The notes beneath the pieces are model-generated. The model made no database searches and had not been told where the DNA came from. It saw only the letters and a program-made list of their open reading frames with translations. This document shows positions 1-8,589 of a stretch of DNA of 64,000 nt, piece after piece. The stretch covers positions 1 to 64,000 of the forward strand of contig JAHCBA010000026.1 of the NCBI GenBank assembly GCA_019634625.1. Reading direction: 5' to 3'. This DNA comes from Verrucomicrobiia bacterium. GTDB lineage: Bacteria > Verrucomicrobiota > Verrucomicrobiia > Limisphaerales > CAIMTB01. Every line of letters starts with the position of its first letter. The first letter of the stretch is position 1. The translations under genes were made by a program, and so were the position numbers.

Positions 1-1
1 A

Positions 2-97
2 GCCCTGACCCTCTACATCCACTTTCCCGGCTGGAGCGAACTCCTGGACTTCATGATGCGAGGTCTCGAATTGGGGCCGTACTCGAAAAAAGCCTGA
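2..97 (+). CDS. C-terminal end of an unidentified protein (partial)
   Basis: The frame beginning at base 2 is open from the window edge and ends at TGA 95-97. Its 31 residues are plausible coding (LYIHFPGWSELLDFMMRG, then a basic end). Aromatic and hydrophobic content is balanced and no other frame crosses the edge as well. The fragment is too short to assign to a family. The gene lies upstream of, and is separated by about 230 bp from, the PSD1-type cytochrome operon on the same strand. Function unknown. Confidence 0.5.
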   Translation, partial: ALTLYIHFPGWSELLDFMMRGLELGPYSKKA

Positions 98-328
98 CCG
101 GGTTCTCCGCCCCACCGCGGCCTTTCGGTCCGCGGGGCTTGCGCCTGCCCGAATCTCCCCTCCGCCCTCGTCTAGGGCCCTCCTCGTCGATCACGCCACC
201 CTTCCACTACCCACGCGTCCACCCTCGCGCTCAGGCCACTCTTCCAAAATGAGAACTGCTGCGGCAATGGATCGCAGATTGCCCCCGGGGCGGGACTGGG
301 CCTAGGGTTCCGGCCGTTCTCCCCGACC

Positions 329-2233
329 ATGCGACGCCTTGCCTCCATTCTGATTGCCTGCTGGGCCGGCTACCTGCCTGCAGGCGAGGGGTCGGAGGCC
401 TCGGCCCTGTGGTCGGGCGGGGTGCAGCGGCTGCTCGACGTCCATTGCGTGAAGTGCCACGGGCCGATCGAGCGGAAGAGCGGGCTCGAACTCGACACCC
501 CGGAGGCGATCTGGAAGGGGGGGTACGACGGGGCGGTGGTGGTGCCGGGGGTGCCGGAGCAGAGCCGTCTCTACACCTACCTGGCGCCGGATTCCGACCC
601 GCACATGCCGCCGCGCAAGCAGTTGACCGAGGCGGAGCAGGAGACGATCCGCGCGTGGATTGTGGCGTTGGGTGGGGAGGAAGGTTCTCCGGAACGGGTG
701 GAGGAGTCGGAGCCGGAGCGGGCCTTCGCGTCGGTGGAGGAGGCCATTGACGGGTTTCTTTCGGAAACGTGGGCGGCGCGGGGGATCGAACCGGCGCCGG
801 ACCTGGATGACCGGACCTGGCTGCGGCGGGTGTACCTCGACCTGGCGGGTCGGATTCCGCGGGGCGACGAGGTGGAGGCGTTCATGGCGGCGCCGGGAAC
901 CGTGGCGGAGAAGCGGGCTGAACGGGTGGACCGGCTGCTCGGTTCGGACGAGCATGCGGTGCGCCTGAGGGAATTGTGGGATGTCTTCCTGATGGGCCGG
1001 GTGCGGCGGGAGAGTCACGAGGTGCGGCGTCGCGACCGCGGCTGGTGGGCGTACCTGGAGCGGGCGTTCCGGGAGGACCGGCCCTGGAACGACGTGGTGC
1101 GGGAGCTTCTGGTCGCGCGATCGTCGGGTGAGGAGGACCGGGGGGCGTCGTGGTTTCTGTTCGAGCGGCGCAACGATCACCAGGCGATCGCGGAAGCGGT
1201 CTCCCCGGTGGTGTACGGCGTGAGGATCGACTGCGCGCAGTGCCACGACCACGCGCTGGCCCGGGAGATCAAGCAGGCGCACTACTGGGGGCTGGTGGCG
1301 GCGTTTGCCCGGAGCCGGAACGTGGAAGGCACCGGAGACGTCGGGGAATCGGCGGTCGGCGGGCACGCGAACTTCACCAATCTCGAGAAGGAATCCCAAC
1401 CGGCCCGGGTCGTTCTTCTCGACGGCCGGGTGCTGGACGATGCGCTGGACGATGCGCCGGTCGAAGGAGACACGACCGGGGAGGACCGGGATGCCCTGTA
1501 TGTGGATCCGGAAGCGAAGGTGCGGGTTCCGAAACATTCCCGGCGGGCGACGTTTGCGGAGGCGGTCACGCGCGACAACCCGCGGCTGGCGCGGGCGATG
1601 GTCAACCGGCTCTGGGCCGTGCTGTTCGGTCGGGGCATCGTGCAGCCGGTGGACGAAATGACGGAGCGGAACGTGCCGGGTCATCCGGAGTTGCTGGAAT
1701 GGTTGGCGGAGGATTTTGCGGGGAACGGGTACCGGGTGCGCCGGGTGATCCGGGGGATGGTTCTGAGCCGCGCCTACGGACTGGCCCGGGCGGACGTGCC
1801 GGAAGGGACGTTCGCGGGAGCGGGGGAGCGGCCGCTGACCGCCGAGCAACTGGCGAGGTCGTGGCGGGTGGCGTTGGGGTTGAGCCCGGAGGACGACGCG
1901 CTGCGCCGGGCGGTGGCGGCGGCGATGCCGGACGTGCTGCCCGAGATGTATGCGGCCAGCTACCAGCAGGCGCAGTTCCTGTCGCATGCGCCGGAACTGG
2001 AGGCGTTGCTGGAACCGGGACCGGGGAGTGCGGCAGAGCGTCTGGCGGCCGTGCCGGAGGTGGCCGTGCGGGTGCGGGAGGCCTTTCTGTGGGTGCATGG
2101 GCGGGAGCCGGATGCCGAGGAGGCGGCGGGCGCGGCAGCCTTCCTGCTGGGGCGGGAGGACCGGCCGGAGACGGCGACGCGCGACCTGTTGTGGGCCCTG
2201 CTGAACAGCGCCGAATTCCTGGTGATGCCGTGA
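329..2233 (+). CDS. PSD1-type cytochrome c protein (planctomycete cytochrome + DUF1549 + DUF1553)
   Basis: 634 residues with a short N-terminal hydrophobic leader, so probably exported. A haem-binding CVKCH motif (C40, C43, H44) lies in a planctomycete-type cytochrome c segment. A DUF1549 region follows (about 140-340, 'WLRRVYLDLAGRIPRGDEV', and a second 'CAQCHDH' cysteine pair), then DUF1553 (about 420-630, 'RDNPRLARAMVNRLWAVLFG' and 'GHPELLEWLAEDF'). This architecture is typical of Planctomycetes and Verrucomicrobia, where such genes pair with a DUF1501 gene. Its biochemical role is not established; a periplasmic redox function linked to polysaccharide breakdown is usually inferred. The stop overlaps the GTG start of the next gene, so the two are probably translationally coupled. 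Confidence 0.9.
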   Translation: MRRLASILIACWAGYLPAGEGSEASALWSGGVQRLLDVHCVKCHGPIERKSGLELDTPEAIWKGGYDGAVVVPGVPEQSRLYTYLAPDSDPHMPPRKQLTEAEQETIRAWIVALGGEEGSPERVEESEPERAFASVEEAIDGFLSETWAARGIEPAPDLDDRTWLRRVYLDLAGRIPRGDEVEAFMAAPGTVAEKRAERVDRLLGSDEHAVRLRELWDVFLMGRVRRESHEVRRRDRGWWAYLERAFREDRPWNDVVRELLVARSSGEEDRGASWFLFERRNDHQAIAEAVSPVVYGVRIDCAQCHDHALAREIKQAHYWGLVAAFARSRNVEGTGDVGESAVGGHANFTNLEKESQPARVVLLDGRVLDDALDDAPVEGDTTGEDRDALYVDPEAKVRVPKHSRRATFAEAVTRDNPRLARAMVNRLWAVLFGRGIVQPVDEMTERNVPGHPELLEWLAEDFAGNGYRVRRVIRGMVLSRAYGLARADVPEGTFAGAGERPLTAEQLARSWRVALGLSPEDDALRRAVAAAMPDVLPEMYAASYQQAQFLSHAPELEALLEPGPGSAAERLAAVPEVAVRVREAFLWVHGREPDAEEAAGAAAFLLGREDRPETATRDLLWALLNSAEFLVMP

Positions 2234-3570
2234 ACGAATCGCATGACTCCACGGGCCTGATGCCCGGCCAATGTCCGGTGGACGAACATCGGCTGCATCG
2301 GCGGTTGTTTCTGAAGGGACTGGCCGGGGGCGGCCTGGCGTCGGTGGCGAGCTTCTCGGGGCTGTTCGAAAACGCCGCCTTTGCCGAGGCGACCCGGAAG
2401 TCCGGGCGGCATTGCATCCTGCTGTGGCTTTGCGGGGCGCCGAGCCAGTTCGAGACGTGGGATCCGAAGCCGGGGCGCCCGACCGGAGGGCCGTTCGGGA
2501 GCATTCCGACCCGGATCCCGGGGGTCCATTTCTCGTCGCTGATGCCGCAGTGCGCCTCGATGGCCGACCGGCTGAACATCGTGCGGAGCATGAAGACCGC
2601 GCAACCGGAGCATCTGCAGGCGATCAACCTGCTGCAGCGCGGGAACCCGGAGCGGGCGGGCTTCACGCGGCCGACACTGGGAAGCGCGCTGTCGGAGGCG
2701 ATCGGGCGGCTCGACGCGCCCATCCCGAACTTCATCTTCATCGATCCGATCCCGGGCGGGAACGAGTTCGAAGCCTTCAAGGCGGGCAACTGGGCGGGAT
2801 GGCTCGGAGCGGAGCACGCGCCGGTGCGGATCGGCGGCGATTATTCCCGCGTCGTGCAAAGCGCGACCGACGCCATCCCCGAGCACGACCGGGAAACGCG
2901 GGAGACGTTGCGCCGGTTCCTGACCGCCAAGTTCGAGCGGGACCGTGGAAGCGGGGTGGCACGCAGCCAGAATGCGGCGTTCGAACGGATGCGCGGGATG
3001 GCGGCGAGCGCGCCGCTGTTCGATCTGGAGCGACTGCCGGCGAAGGACCGGGAGCGGTACGGTCCGGGGAGCTTCGCCCAGCACGCCCTGCTGGCGCGGC
3101 ACCTGGTCGAGCACGGGGCGCCGTTCGTCATGGTCGCCAACGGGATGAACTGGGACAACCACGTCTTCCAGCACGAGATCCACCAGATGCTGGTGCCTGA
3201 ACTGGACCGGGTGCTGTTCCACCTTGTCCACGACCTCGAGGAGCGCGGGCTGCTCGAATCGACGCTGGTGATCGCCATGGGTGAATTCGGCCGGACCCCC
3301 TGGCTCAACGCGGCGCGCGGGCGGGACCATTATCCCGATGCCTGGAGCCTGATGATGACCGGGTGCGGCTTGAAGCGGGGCGTGGTGACGGGCGCGACGG
3401 ATGCCGATGGCGTGGACGTGATCGAGCGGCCGTACGACGAGCAGAACCTGTTTGCCACGATCTTCACGGCGCTGGGGATCGATCCCCATGCCGAGTATGA
3501 CCTGCCCGGAATGCCCACCTTCCGCCGGGTCGAGGACCGGGCGAAACCCATTCGTGAACTGCTGGCCTGA
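2230..3570 (+). CDS. DUF1501 family protein, Tat-type leader
   Basis: 446 residues from a GTG start (2230) that overlaps the upstream TGA as GTGA. A longer in-frame ORF extends back to 1150 but only as a shadow of the cytochrome gene. The N-terminus carries 'HRRLFLKGLAGGGLASVAS', a twin-arginine-like leader, so export folded through Tat is likely. DUF1501 belongs to the alkaline-phosphatase/sulfatase-like fold: 'LLWLCGAPSQFETWDPKPG' near the N-terminus, 'GMNWDNH' in the middle and 'GEFGRTPWLN...GRDHYP' toward the end are the usual family landmarks. Substrate unknown. It always travels with a DUF1549/1553 partner, as here and again at 30529-34617. Confidence 0.9.
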   Translation: MNESHDSTGLMPGQCPVDEHRLHRRLFLKGLAGGGLASVASFSGLFENAAFAEATRKSGRHCILLWLCGAPSQFETWDPKPGRPTGGPFGSIPTRIPGVHFSSLMPQCASMADRLNIVRSMKTAQPEHLQAINLLQRGNPERAGFTRPTLGSALSEAIGRLDAPIPNFIFIDPIPGGNEFEAFKAGNWAGWLGAEHAPVRIGGDYSRVVQSATDAIPEHDRETRETLRRFLTAKFERDRGSGVARSQNAAFERMRGMAASAPLFDLERLPAKDRERYGPGSFAQHALLARHLVEHGAPFVMVANGMNWDNHVFQHEIHQMLVPELDRVLFHLVHDLEERGLLESTLVIAMGEFGRTPWLNAARGRDHYPDAWSLMMTGCGLKRGVVTGATDADGVDVIERPYDEQNLFATIFTALGIDPHAEYDLPGMPTFRRVEDRAKPIRELLA

Positions 3571-3573
3571 CCC

Positions 3574-4647
3574 ATGAAGCTCACCCTCGCGCACGAACGC
3601 ACCCTGCCCACCGGGGTGCTGGGACTGGCCCTGGCACCGGAGGGAACCCGCGCCTATGCGGCCTGCGTGGACGGAACGATCCTGGCCGTGGACCTGGAGA
3701 GCAGCGCCGTCGGGACGTTCGCGACCACGCATGCCTCTTTTGCCAGCGGGTGTGTCCTGCTTCCGGACGGCCGGACCCTGATCTCGGGCGGGTACGATGG
3801 CGTGCTGCTCTGGCACGACGTGGCCACCCGGCGGGCATGGCGGCGGGTCGTGGCGCACCGGTTCTGGAGCTGGCAACTGGCGTTGTCACCGGATGGCCGC
3901 CGGGTGGCCAGCGTCACCGGCCAGTACCTGCCGGGGGGGTGGAAGTACGAACCCGCCGCGGAGACGGAATCGTCGGTGCGGGTGTTCGAGACCGCGAGCG
4001 GGGACCCGGTGGCGGCGTTTTCCCACGGACCGCCGGTGTTGAGTTGTGCCTTCTCGCCGGACGGGGGGCATCTGGCGGCCGCCAACATGATGGGCGAGAT
4101 GCGGGTCTGGGATCTGGGCGCGGGTGGGGCGGGAGCGCCGGCGGGGCACTGGACGGCGCCGGACTTCACCTCGTGGGGCACGATCAAAACGCACCATTAC
4201 TGCGGCGGGATCTACGGGCTGGCGTTCGCACCTGACGGGACGTCGCTGCTGGGATGCGGCATGGGGCCGATGACCGACCCGATGGCAGGCAACGGGAGAA
4301 TGACCTGGGAGCGGTGGGCCTGGCGCACAGGGGAACGGCTGGACCGGATTCGCGACGGGGAGCGGGGGTCGGGTCTGATGGAGACGGTGGCGTGGCATCC
4401 GGACGGGCGGCATTTCGTCATGGCGGGCCGGCAGGCCCAGGGGACCTGGAATGCGGCGGTGTTCAACGCTGCGGAAGGCGGCCTCGTGCATTCGCTCGAC
4501 AACAAGATGCGCGTCACCCAGGCACGATTTGACCGGGACGGCGGGTGGCTGGTCCTGGCGGGGGCCGTCAGCCAACCAGCCCGCAAGGACGGAGCCTGGC
4601 CGGCGTGGGGACGGTTGCAGCGTTACCGGGTGGAAGGGGCGTCCTGA
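3574..4647 (+). CDS. WD40 repeat protein
   Basis: 357 residues, starting 3 bp after the DUF1501 stop, so this is the third gene of the operon. It has no signal peptide. Successive beta-propeller blades are visible as repeated 'LALAPEGTRAYAACVDGTILAVD', 'LALSPDGRRVASV', 'CAFSPDGGHLAAANMMGEMRVWD' and 'LAFAPDGTSLLGC' motifs, all with the S/A-P-D-G turn of WD40 blades, probably a single seven-bladed propeller. WD40 proteins in PSD1/DUF1501 operons are common in this phylum. A scaffold or ligand-binding role is inferred; there is no catalytic motif. Confidence 0.85.
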   Translation: MKLTLAHERTLPTGVLGLALAPEGTRAYAACVDGTILAVDLESSAVGTFATTHASFASGCVLLPDGRTLISGGYDGVLLWHDVATRRAWRRVVAHRFWSWQLALSPDGRRVASVTGQYLPGGWKYEPAAETESSVRVFETASGDPVAAFSHGPPVLSCAFSPDGGHLAAANMMGEMRVWDLGAGGAGAPAGHWTAPDFTSWGTIKTHHYCGGIYGLAFAPDGTSLLGCGMGPMTDPMAGNGRMTWERWAWRTGERLDRIRDGERGSGLMETVAWHPDGRHFVMAGRQAQGTWNAAVFNAAEGGLVHSLDNKMRVTQARFDRDGGWLVLAGAVSQPARKDGAWPAWGRLQRYRVEGAS

Positions 4648-4660
4648 CGGGTGCCGGGCG

Positions 4661-4819
4661 GTGCATCCCCAAGTTGTCGGTAACGAGCCAGCGAATCGGA
4701 GGGACGAGCTCCGCGAGTCCTCAACCCAACGCTCCACACCGTTGCGGCCTCGTGGAACTCGACCCTCCGAAGCGCCGCTTGGCGCCATTCGCGGCTTTAC
4801 CCACAACTCCGGGATGCAC
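4661..4819 (+). repeat. Dispersed repeat R1, full copy (nested inverted repeats)
   Basis: About 159 bp, bounded by imperfect 20-22 bp terminal inverted repeats: 'gtgcatccccaagttgtcgg' on the left and the complement of 'gtgcatcccggagttgtggg' on the right. An inner pair of inverted arms, 'cggagggacgagctccgcg' and the complement of 'cggagggtcgagttccacg', frames a short loop. Related copies occur at 22084, 56238 and 62773, with fragments at 52697 and 60609. It encodes nothing and sits between the WD40 and kinase genes. Confidence 0.8.
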
Positions 4820-4907
4820 GGGGTGCCGGGGAAGGGCCATGAAGAATCTCTCAGCCGCCGCCGTTGTCCGGTAACCTCTCCCGCGCCGTGTCTCAGGAAG
4901 CCCTTGC

Positions 4908-6467
4908 ATGGACACCATCCCTTCGCCCACCTGCCCCGCCTGCGGCACCGAAATCCCGGCCGACGCGCCACAAGCCCTCTGCCCGCGCTGTGCCCTCGGC
5001 GGCGCCGCCGCCCCTACCGACTCCGCCACGGCCCGCGGCGAACCGCCCTCGCTCGACGCCGTGCGCGCCGCGTTCCCCCAGCTCGAAATCCTGGGCCTGC
5101 TCGGTGCGGGCGGCATGGGCTTCGTCTTCCAGGCCCGCCAGCCGCATCTCGAACGGCTGGTGGCTCTGAAGCTCCTTCCCGTTCCCCTCGCCGCGGACCC
5201 GCACTTCTCCGAACGCTTCCTACGCGAGGGCCGTCTGCTCGCACGCCTGGCCCATCCCGGCATCGTCAGCGTGCATGACTTCGGACAGGCCGGCGGCTTC
5301 GCCTACCTCCTGATGGAATACGTGGACGGCGTGAACCTCCGGGTAGCCATGAACGCCGGACGGTTTACGCCCGCCGAGGCTCTCGCGCTGGTGCCCGGAA
5401 TCTGCGAGGCCCTCCAGTACGCGCATGAACGGGGTGTCCTTCACCGCGACATCAAACCGGAAAACCTGCTGCTCGACGCGCAGGGCCGCGTGAAGATCGC
5501 CGACTTCGGCATCGCCAAGCTGGTCGGCGCCCCGGCCCGCGGGGGCACCCTCACCGCCAGCGGAGCACGCCTCGGCACACCCCAGTACATGGCGCCCGAG
5601 CAGATCGAGCAGCCCGCCGCCGTGGACCATCGCGCCGACATTTACAGCCTGGGCGTGGTCTTCTACGAGATGCTCACAGGCGAACTGCCCCTGGGCCGCT
5701 TCGCGCCGCCGTCCCGGAAGACACCGCTCGACGCACGCGTGGACCGGATCGTGCTGCGTGCGCTGGCCAAGGAACGCGAACTGCGCCAGCAGAGTGCCGC
5801 CGAGGTGAAAACCGAGGTGGAAGGACTCGCCGCTCCGGAGGGGCGGACTGCCACGATTTCAGGCAACGAGGGCTCCGACGCGACCGCCCCCGCAGGAGCC
5901 CGCCCCTCCGAGTACAAGTCCGCCCGCACGCTCTTCGGCCTCCCGCTGCTGCACATCGTTCGCGGATCGGATCCCGTCACGGGGCGGGTTCGCGAGGCGC
6001 GCGGCATCGTGGCGATCGGTGGCCATGCGACGGGCGTCCTGGCCATCGGCGGGCTGGCACGGGGTGCCATCGCCTTCGGCGGCGTGGCGTTCGGCCTCTT
6101 CGCGTTCGGCGGTCTGGCATTCGGCGTCGCCACCGTGGGCGGACTGGCCGTGGGCCTGTTCAGCTTCGGCGGGCTGGCCGTGGGACTGATCCTGGCACTG
6201 GGCGGCGTTGCGGCCGGATGGAACGGGTTTGGCGGGTTGGTGGTGGCGCACCAGGGCATCGGCGGATTCATGGCCGTCGGCCACCGGCTGCCGGCCACCG
6301 GTGCGGCAGGAACACTCATCCGCTCGCTGCCGTGGCTGTGGATTCCCATCGTGCCGCTCTCGCTGGTGCCTGGACTGGTGTCGGCGTGGGCATACCGGAA
6401 GCTGGATCGGGCCGGAGCCGGCCCGCGCCCGAACCCCTGGCCGCACGAACCGCATCGGCGCCGCTGA
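4908..6467 (+). CDS. Serine/threonine protein kinase with N-terminal zinc ribbon and C-terminal decapeptide repeats
   Basis: 519 residues. A zinc-ribbon-like C9-x2-C12...C25-x2-C28 precedes a Hanks-type kinase domain: glycine loop '[11 protein letters not shown]' (64-74), 'VALKLL' with K88, catalytic '[10 protein letters not shown]' (D181), 'ADFGIAK' (D199) and '[10 protein letters not shown]'. After the kinase, residues 371-453 form eight near-perfect 10-residue repeats with consensus G-G-[LV]-A-x-G-[LVA]-x-x-[FIV], then a hydrophobic, probably membrane segment near 480-505. No PASTA domain. The next gene is an ECF-like sigma factor 10 bp downstream, a pairing well known in Planctomycetes/Verrucomicrobia, suggesting that the kinase modulates sigma activity. 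Confidence 0.9.
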   Translation: MDTIPSPTCPACGTEIPADAPQALCPRCALGGAAAPTDSATARGEPPSLDAVRAAFPQLEILGLLGAGGMGFVFQARQPHLERLVALKLLPVPLAADPHFSERFLREGRLLARLAHPGIVSVHDFGQAGGFAYLLMEYVDGVNLRVAMNAGRFTPAEALALVPGICEALQYAHERGVLHRDIKPENLLLDAQGRVKIADFGIAKLVGAPARGGTLTASGARLGTPQYMAPEQIEQPAAVDHRADIYSLGVVFYEMLTGELPLGRFAPPSRKTPLDARVDRIVLRALAKERELRQQSAAEVKTEVEGLAAPEGRTATISGNEGSDATAPAGARPSEYKSARTLFGLPLLHIVRGSDPVTGRVREARGIVAIGGHATGVLAIGGLARGAIAFGGVAFGLFAFGGLAFGVATVGGLAVGLFSFGGLAVGLILALGGVAAGWNGFGGLVVAHQGIGGFMAVGHRLPATGAAGTLIRSLPWLWIPIVPLSLVPGLVSAWAYRKLDRAGAGPRPNPWPHEPHRRR

Positions 6468-6477
6468 ACCCGCATCC

Positions 6478-7269
6478 GTGGAAACGACATCTTCAACCCC
6501 TCGAAGCCCCGTGGCAGCAACCGCCACCCAAACCGCCTTCGCCCCCACACGATGGTCGCTCGTGCTGGCGGCGCAGGGCGACGCGCCCTCCGCGCGGGTT
6601 GCGCTGGGCGAACTCTGCGAGGCGTACTGGCCGGCCGTCATCCGCTTCCTGCGCCGCGAGGGCCGCGACGCCGATGCCGCGCAGGAACTGGCGCAGGAGT
6701 TCTTTGCCCGCGTGCTTGCGGGCCCGGGCTTCGCCGGGGCGGATCCGGCCCGCGGTCGCTTCCGAAGCTTCCTGCTCGGCGCGCTCAAACACTTCCTTGC
6801 CGACACACGAAAGCACGACCGGCGGCTGAAACGCGCCGCGGAACGGGTGCCGTTCCATGCACCCGACGACGCCACCGCAGCCGCCGCTGAACCCGTCGCG
6901 CCGGCGGACGCGGGCGACGCCTTCTTCGACCGGGCCTGGGCGCTGGCGGTGATGGACCGCGCCCTTGCGGCGCTGGCGGCCGAGGCGGCGGCGGCCGGAC
7001 GGGCGGAACACTTCGCCACGCTCAAACCCTGGCTCGCCGGCGGTGCGGCAGACCTGACGCAGGCGGCGGCCGCGGCGCAGCTCGGGATGGGCGAGGGCGC
7101 GGTGAAGGTGGCCATTCACCGCCTGCGCCGGCGCTTCCGCCAGTGGGTCCGTGCCGAAGTCGCCCAAACCCTCGGCCCCGGCGACCATGTGGACGAAGAA
7201 CTGCGCTACCTGGTGGACGTGCTGGCCAAGGCACAGCAGCGGGCCGGAGAGTCGGGGTCAGATCTCTGA
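6478..7269 (+). CDS. ECF-type RNA polymerase sigma factor
   Basis: 263 residues from GTG 6478, the first start after the kinase stop. Region 2 is recognisable in 'FLRREGRDADAAQELAQEFF' and 'GRFRSFLLGALKHFLADTRK'. Region 4 is in 'LTQAAAAAQLGMGEGAVKVA' followed by 'IHRLRRRFRQWVR', the helix-turn-helix that reads the -35 element. The start 'FAPTRWSLVLAAQ' is typical of the kinase-linked ECF-like group. The last codons (E-S-G-S-D-L-stop) fall inside the left arm of the perfect inverted repeat at 7254-7336, so that insertion probably set the present C-terminus. Target promoters are not visible here. Confidence 0.85.
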   Translation: METTSSTPRSPVAATATQTAFAPTRWSLVLAAQGDAPSARVALGELCEAYWPAVIRFLRREGRDADAAQELAQEFFARVLAGPGFAGADPARGRFRSFLLGALKHFLADTRKHDRRLKRAAERVPFHAPDDATAAAAEPVAPADAGDAFFDRAWALAVMDRALAALAAEAAAAGRAEHFATLKPWLAGGAADLTQAAAAAQLGMGEGAVKVAIHRLRRRFRQWVRAEVAQTLGPGDHVDEELRYLVDVLAKAQQRAGESGSDL

Positions 7270-7336
7270 ATTTGACATTTACCGTCGAGTCGCGCCCTGG
7301 CGGGTCTCGAATTGTCAAATTCAGAGATCTGACCCC
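7254..7336. repeat. Palindromic element R5: perfect 24-bp inverted repeat, 35-nt loop
   Basis: Left arm 7254-7277 begins ggggtcagatctctgaattt. The right arm 7313-7336 is its exact reverse complement. A half copy differing at one base ('ggggtcagatctgtgaattt') lies at 60500-60526 and a diverged relative at 23365-23388. The form resembles REP/MITE-like elements mobilised in trans by REP-associated tyrosine (IS200/IS605-like) transposases; none is in the window. It sits between convergent genes, so the hairpin may also terminate transcription from both sides. Confidence 0.8.
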
Positions 7337-7345
7337 GAAGCCCCC

Positions 7346-8407
7346 TCAGGGCTGGCGCCGTCCCGTGCGCGCCTCCCCCGAAACGCGAAGGACCACCGAC
7401 TCCGCAGTCCCGTCGGGTCCCGTCCGAAAATCGATCTCCCCATCAAAACTCCGGATGTAGAAGCGATCCCTCGACTCCGCATGCAACGGGAAGGTCATGC
7501 CCCGCCCCGGGAACCCGAAGGTCGCCTCCAGCAAATCCCCCGGCCGCGCGATCGACACCGTCAGCCCGTCCTCAAACCGGAAGGTCCCCCGAAGCCGGTC
7601 CAGCGTCGCCCGTGAAAACACCATCTCCGCCCGCCGCGCGTCCGCCCCCAGTTCGCGAACCCAGATGTTCCGGAACCGCACCGGGTTCCCGTGGTCCTGC
7701 AGCGAAAGGGGCAGCTTGTCGGCATGAGGCCGGTAGGGCTGGCGCTGCAGCCATCCGGTCGGCCCGACCAGCGCCACCTCGTGCTGCACCAGTACCCCAT
7801 TGTGGAAGACCGTCATGCGCGCCGGCGACACCACCCGCCCCTCCGCATCGAACCGGGGCCTCGTGAAAATGATGTCGTAACTCTGCCACTCGCCCGCCGG
7901 GCGCGCGGCGTTGACCAGCGGCGGATGCTGCCCGTACACGGCCCCCGCCTGCCCGTCGGCGTAAGTCTCGTTGTCGTGCGAATCGAGGATCTGCACCTCG
8001 TACTGTCCCATCAGGAACACCCCGCTGTTGCCGCGCCCCTGGCTGCTCCCCCGCGGTGGCGTCGGAGCCGCCCATTCCAGATGCACCTGGCAGTCGCCAA
8101 ACGCCCGCAGGCTCCGGACGTATCCCCCGCCCCGCACGCACTCCAACGCCCCGTCGCGAATCACCCATCGCGGCGGGCTCCCATCCGCCGCCACCCATCC
8201 GTCCAGACTCGACCCGTCGAACAGCACCACGGCATCGGACGGCGCACGCCCCGCGCGGTCGGGCGTGCTGGCGCTTCCGGGATCGATGATCGGCGGCAGG
8301 GGCCGCGTCCGGTCGTGCTGCGGCCAGTCAAACACCGGATTCGCCACCACCGTCAGGGTTGCCGGCACAAGGGCCGCCGCCAGGCGCAAAGTCGCAGGAA
8401 GTCTCAT
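7346..8407 (-). CDS. DUF1080 (3-keto-disaccharide hydrolase-like) secreted protein
   Basis: 353 residues with an N-terminal hydrophobic leader ('LRLAAALVPATLTVVA'), so exported. The DUF1080 beta-sandwich (concanavalin-like) is recognised by 'VLFDGSSLDGWVAADGSPPR', 'WVIRDGALE', 'LEWAAPTP', 'RGNSGVFLMGQYEVQILDS' and 'NPVRFRNIWVREL'. Family members hydrolyse 3-keto-glycosides or bind sugars in the periplasm; the exact substrate cannot be read here. It is convergent with the sigma-factor gene and divergent from the tricorn-like protease at 8590, with about 180 bp between the starts. Confidence 0.85.
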   Translation of the reverse strand: MRLPATLRLAAALVPATLTVVANPVFDWPQHDRTRPLPPIIDPGSASTPDRAGRAPSDAVVLFDGSSLDGWVAADGSPPRWVIRDGALECVRGGGYVRSLRAFGDCQVHLEWAAPTPPRGSSQGRGNSGVFLMGQYEVQILDSHDNETYADGQAGAVYGQHPPLVNAARPAGEWQSYDIIFTRPRFDAEGRVVSPARMTVFHNGVLVQHEVALVGPTGWLQRQPYRPHADKLPLSLQDHGNPVRFRNIWVRELGADARRAEMVFSRATLDRLRGTFRFEDGLTVSIARPGDLLEATFGFPGRGMTFPLHAESRDRFYIRSFDGEIDFRTGPDGTAESVVLRVSGEARTGRRQP

Positions 8408-8589
8408 GGGTCGTATCGGAGTCGCGTCCAGCTTGCCGCCAATCGTCCCCCCATGACCAGCGCGGACCTATCCCCCCACGGCCTCCCGGAATGGACCGGG
8501 GCCGCTCTTGGACCGGCGCGCCCATCGCCCATCTGCTGGATCCCTCAGCCGTCCTCGCCTACCCTCCCGGCGTTCCGAAGCCCTTTGCC

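Noticed and set aside
302-2098. Long minus-strand frame opposite the first PSD1-type cytochrome gene
   Set aside because: Arg/Pro/His-rich translation with no domain, exactly antisense to a recognised gene.
1150-2229. Upstream extension of the DUF1501 frame
   Set aside because: It overlaps the cytochrome gene and translates to Gly/Ala/Arg monotony; the GTG at 2230 with stop-start overlap is the natural start.
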